DNA of 64,000 nucleotides from UBA3700 sp964478025 (GTDB lineage Bacteria; Bacillota; Clostridia; Christensenellales; UBA3700). Under the pieces are notes generated by a model. That model had not been told where the DNA came from. It searched no databases and saw only the letters and a list, made by a program, of their open reading frames with translations. Made by a program: the position numbers and the translations under genes. Below are positions 63,753 through 64,000 of this stretch, in pieces. Within the stretch, counting starts at the first letter, position 1. The number at the start of each line of letters is the position of its first letter. The DNA is taken from NCBI GenBank assembly GCA_964478025.1, contig CAYZGK010000004.1, forward strand, positions 1-64,000, read 5' to 3'.

Positions 63753-64000
63753 ATGTACATAAAAAGACATGCTGAAAAAACTACAAAAGAGCTTGCGCAA
63801 ATGTTTGGTGCTGTATTAATTGCAGGGCCTAGACAGGTGGGTAAAACTACTATGCTTGAAAAAATAACAAAGGGAGTTAATTATATTTCATTAGATGACC
63901 CTGTTATGAGGGCAAGTGCAAAGGTAGAAACGGGCACGTTCTTTAAAGATAATCCGCCTCCTGTTTTTGTTGATGAGATACAAAAAGTTCCAGAACTTTT
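63753..64000 (+). CDS. AAA_14/DUF4143-family ATPase, truncated by window end
   Basis: The first 82 codons are visible; the gene continues past 64000. AGAGGTAG lies upstream of the ATG. Walker A is AGPRQVGKTT, then DDPVMRA and Walker B VFVDEIQKVP, the standard start of the ATP-binding proteins paired with a C-terminal DUF4143 nuclease-like domain. These common bacterial proteins have no settled role. Full length would be about 380-430 aa. Confidence 0.85.
   Translation, partial: MYIKRHAEKTTKELAQMFGAVLIAGPRQVGKTTMLEKITKGVNYISLDDPVMRASAKVETGTFFKDNPPPVFVDEIQKVPEL

Overview
AT-rich chromosomal DNA, most likely from an uncultured gut-type member of the Bacillota (Clostridia-like). The evidence is the very low GC, strong AGGAGG-type ribosome sites, TTGaca-17-TATAAT promoters, RNase J, an ECF thiamine transporter under a TPP riboswitch, rubrerythrin and an Asn-synthetase A. 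No rRNA, tRNA, CRISPR array or insertion sequence was seen. No stretch longer than about 300 bases lacks a gene; the longest gaps (3611-3898, 47559-47769, 57001-57195) hold promoters, dyads and leaders.

Layout. (1) 1-5.1 kb: a soluble FtsH-like AAA protease, the convergent serC-serA operon, and a small accessory cassette of short unknown genes (3899-5005). (2) 5.1-15 kb: a long housekeeping operon with RNase J, the tRNA wobble-uridine pair trmR/trhP, a GT-B lipid glycosyltransferase, a Dabb protein, a PDZ/radical-SAM-like DUF512 protein, Der GTPase, an aminotransferase, a YfcE-like phosphoesterase and a small membrane protein. (3) 15-18 kb: two surface leucine-rich-repeat (BspA-like) proteins. 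(4) 18.1-19.7 kb: an EamA transporter on a probably leaderless mRNA, then thiamine pyrophosphokinase. (5) 19.7-24.9 kb: a tandem array of a two-gene module. The first gene has an invariant N-terminus followed by a small PD-(D/E)XK nuclease-like domain; the second is an acidic partner that looks like an immunity protein. There are three intact pairs, one pair broken in both genes, one orphan partner gene, and an XRE regulator embedded in the array. A GGACA-N4-TGTCC palindrome precedes each intact pair and the regulator. (6) 25.0-46.6 kb: a type IV secretion-like operon with an Ig-repeat lipoprotein, VirD4, a 2473-aa surface protein, a VirB2-like pilin, a lipoprotein, VirB6, VirB3-VirB4 and a 1662-aa internally duplicated cytoplasmic protein. 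It has no relaxase or integrase. (7) 46.7-64 kb: SDR, MscS, TPP-riboswitch/ThiT-fusion, a degenerate ABC ATPase with an S41 protease, an attenuated TM1266-ABC transporter operon, two unknown membrane proteins, a DUF6273-type surface protein with an in-frame amber codon, asnA, citrate synthase, rubrerythrin, glutamate dehydrogenase and the start of an AAA_14/DUF4143 ATPase.

The candidate new system is regions 5 and 6 together: a nuclease/immunity array beside a contact-type secretion machine that lacks DNA-mobilisation genes. The simplest reading is interbacterial antagonism with T4SS-delivered nucleases, amplified by tandem duplication and gene conversion. The architecture is visible in the sequence; delivery of the array products by this T4SS is inference.
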